Shown piece by piece: positions 63,111 through 64,000 of a stretch of 64,000 nucleotides of DNA. The translations under genes were made by a program, and so were the position numbers. The notes beneath the pieces were generated by a model. The model had not been told where the DNA came from. It saw nothing but the letters and a program-made list of their open reading frames with translations, and ran no database searches. Positions within the stretch are counted from its first letter, which is position 1; each line of letters begins with the position of its first letter. The DNA comes from Serinus canaria (taxonomy: Eukaryota > Chordata > Aves > Passeriformes > Fringillidae): positions 30,913,059 to 30,977,058 of the forward strand of contig NC_066313.1 in assembly GCF_022539315.1 (NCBI RefSeq), read 5' to 3'.

Positions 63111-64000
63111 GTTGAGTAAAAATAAAAATATACATTTCCCATGAAGTTTTGTGTGTTCAGGATAGGGTTTTTTGTTGCTGTTGTTGAGGGGAGAGGTGTG
63201 GTGGGAGTGATTGGCTTATGTCATCATTGTTTTGGTTTAGTTTCTTTAATCCAGTTGGATTTTCATGCCAATTTGGTAATACTTACAGAAAGGACACTGT
63301 TAAGTGTAGGCTTTAAGACTAACACTGCAGATATAAATTCTGTTGGTACTTCTGCTTCTGAACTGCATGTTCATCATTTTTTAAAACTCTATTTCCCAGC
63401 ATCTTGATGACACTTATTTGAAACCCCTAATTTAAAGAATGCCCTAGTTTACCAAAATTTTATGCACACCAAAATGGAATGATAACTATGGGGGGAAGTG
63501 GGGGGGAGGGGAAGCAGCTCAGGAAAAATGAGGATATCATGATATCAGTGGTATCATTAGGTTCTAGCCACTTAAGATGATGCTCTTTTTGGCTGCAAAA
63601 TACTGAACAAATTAAAAATTGTATATTTAGAAAACGCTGATGGAGATGTCAAATGTATCCTGGGCTAATACTCACAGATACTCACCGTATCTTTTTTTTT
63701 CCAAATCTCTTCCTACACTATTTTTTGAAGTAGTTATCATATCTATATTTTTAAAAAGGATGATTTCTGTATAGAGATTTCCCTACAAGTTAATTCATTT
63801 CTCCCGGGGGAGGACATTGTTTCTTTTTTTTTTTTTTTTATTTATTTTATTGGAGCATTAGGAATAGTTCCTAAATAAATCTATCAGTATTCTTTTTTTC
63901 ATATTTTGTTTTTTCCATTTTAATGAATTCTCAGACTTATTTATAAATGTGAATTAAACAGACATGGAAAATATAACTACCCATGCTGCTTTCCAAATGG
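63111..64000. other. Intergenic sequence, no recognised gene
   Basis: Contains the G-rich run at 63490-63511 and a T run at about 63822-63839. An 88-codon plus frame (63141-63407) has no recognisable domain. Confidence 0.55.
63490..63511 (+). repeat. G-rich run (G6-AAGT-G7-A-G4)
   Basis: Three G runs of 6, 7 and 4 in 22 bp. The middle run can supply two G-triplets, so the four tracts needed for a G-quadruplex are available on the plus strand. Confidence 0.85.

Noticed and set aside
1..64000. CRISPR array, tRNA or rRNA genes, prokaryotic operons
   Set aside because: No spaced direct-repeat array, no cloverleaf with A/B boxes that I could recognise, and no dense coding on either strand. The repeat content is avian.

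Overview
The window reads as a gene-free, AT-rich stretch of a bird nuclear genome. Its interspersed repeats are overwhelmingly CR1 retroposons, the dominant avian LINE. They are 5'-truncated and most carry the typical short 3' tail built on ATTCTATGA-like repeats. At least one solo LTR closely matches an endogenous-retrovirus LTR family that I know from neoavian and songbird genomes. I see no mammalian SINE or L1 and no bacterial-type operon. The exact species cannot be read from the sequence; a neoavian bird, possibly a passerine, is my inference.

Layout: 1-4.3 kb has no recognised repeat. A CR1-rich block runs from 4.3 to 20.4 kb with nine fragments, eight of them in plus orientation. From 20.4 to 29.8 kb the only recognised element is a solo LTR in minus orientation (24852-25447). 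From 29.8 to 34.2 kb there are two minus-strand CR1 tails and a (CAG)9 tract. A second, decayed LTR-like element lies at 35.2-35.7 kb. From 35.7 to 46.8 kb there is one CR1 (40.9 kb) and an A-rich low-complexity tract. A probable third LTR lies at 46.8-47.5 kb. A 1.1-kb CR1 at 48.96-50.09 kb keeps the end of the reverse-transcriptase ORF and contains a small inverted/direct triplication. Two older CR1 relics lie at 52.9-53.7 kb. An 0.8-kb CR1 at 55.8-56.6 kb has an internal deletion and a damaged catalytic box. A very old CR1 relic at 62.6-63.1 kb still shows an intact FADD box.

No protein-coding gene, rRNA, tRNA, CRISPR array or complete mobile element could be supported. The open frames present (60-220 codons) are chance frames or frames in or antisense to repeats. 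One weak candidate terminal exon on the minus strand (59499-59930) is recorded as a finding and not called as a gene. I found no new biological system. The observations worth a second look are mutational and structural: the triplication inside a CR1, the duplicated TATA box in the solo LTR, a microhomology deletion in a CR1, and strongly skewed CR1 orientation. All family assignments rest on remembered consensus features and comparison between copies in the window; no database search was run.
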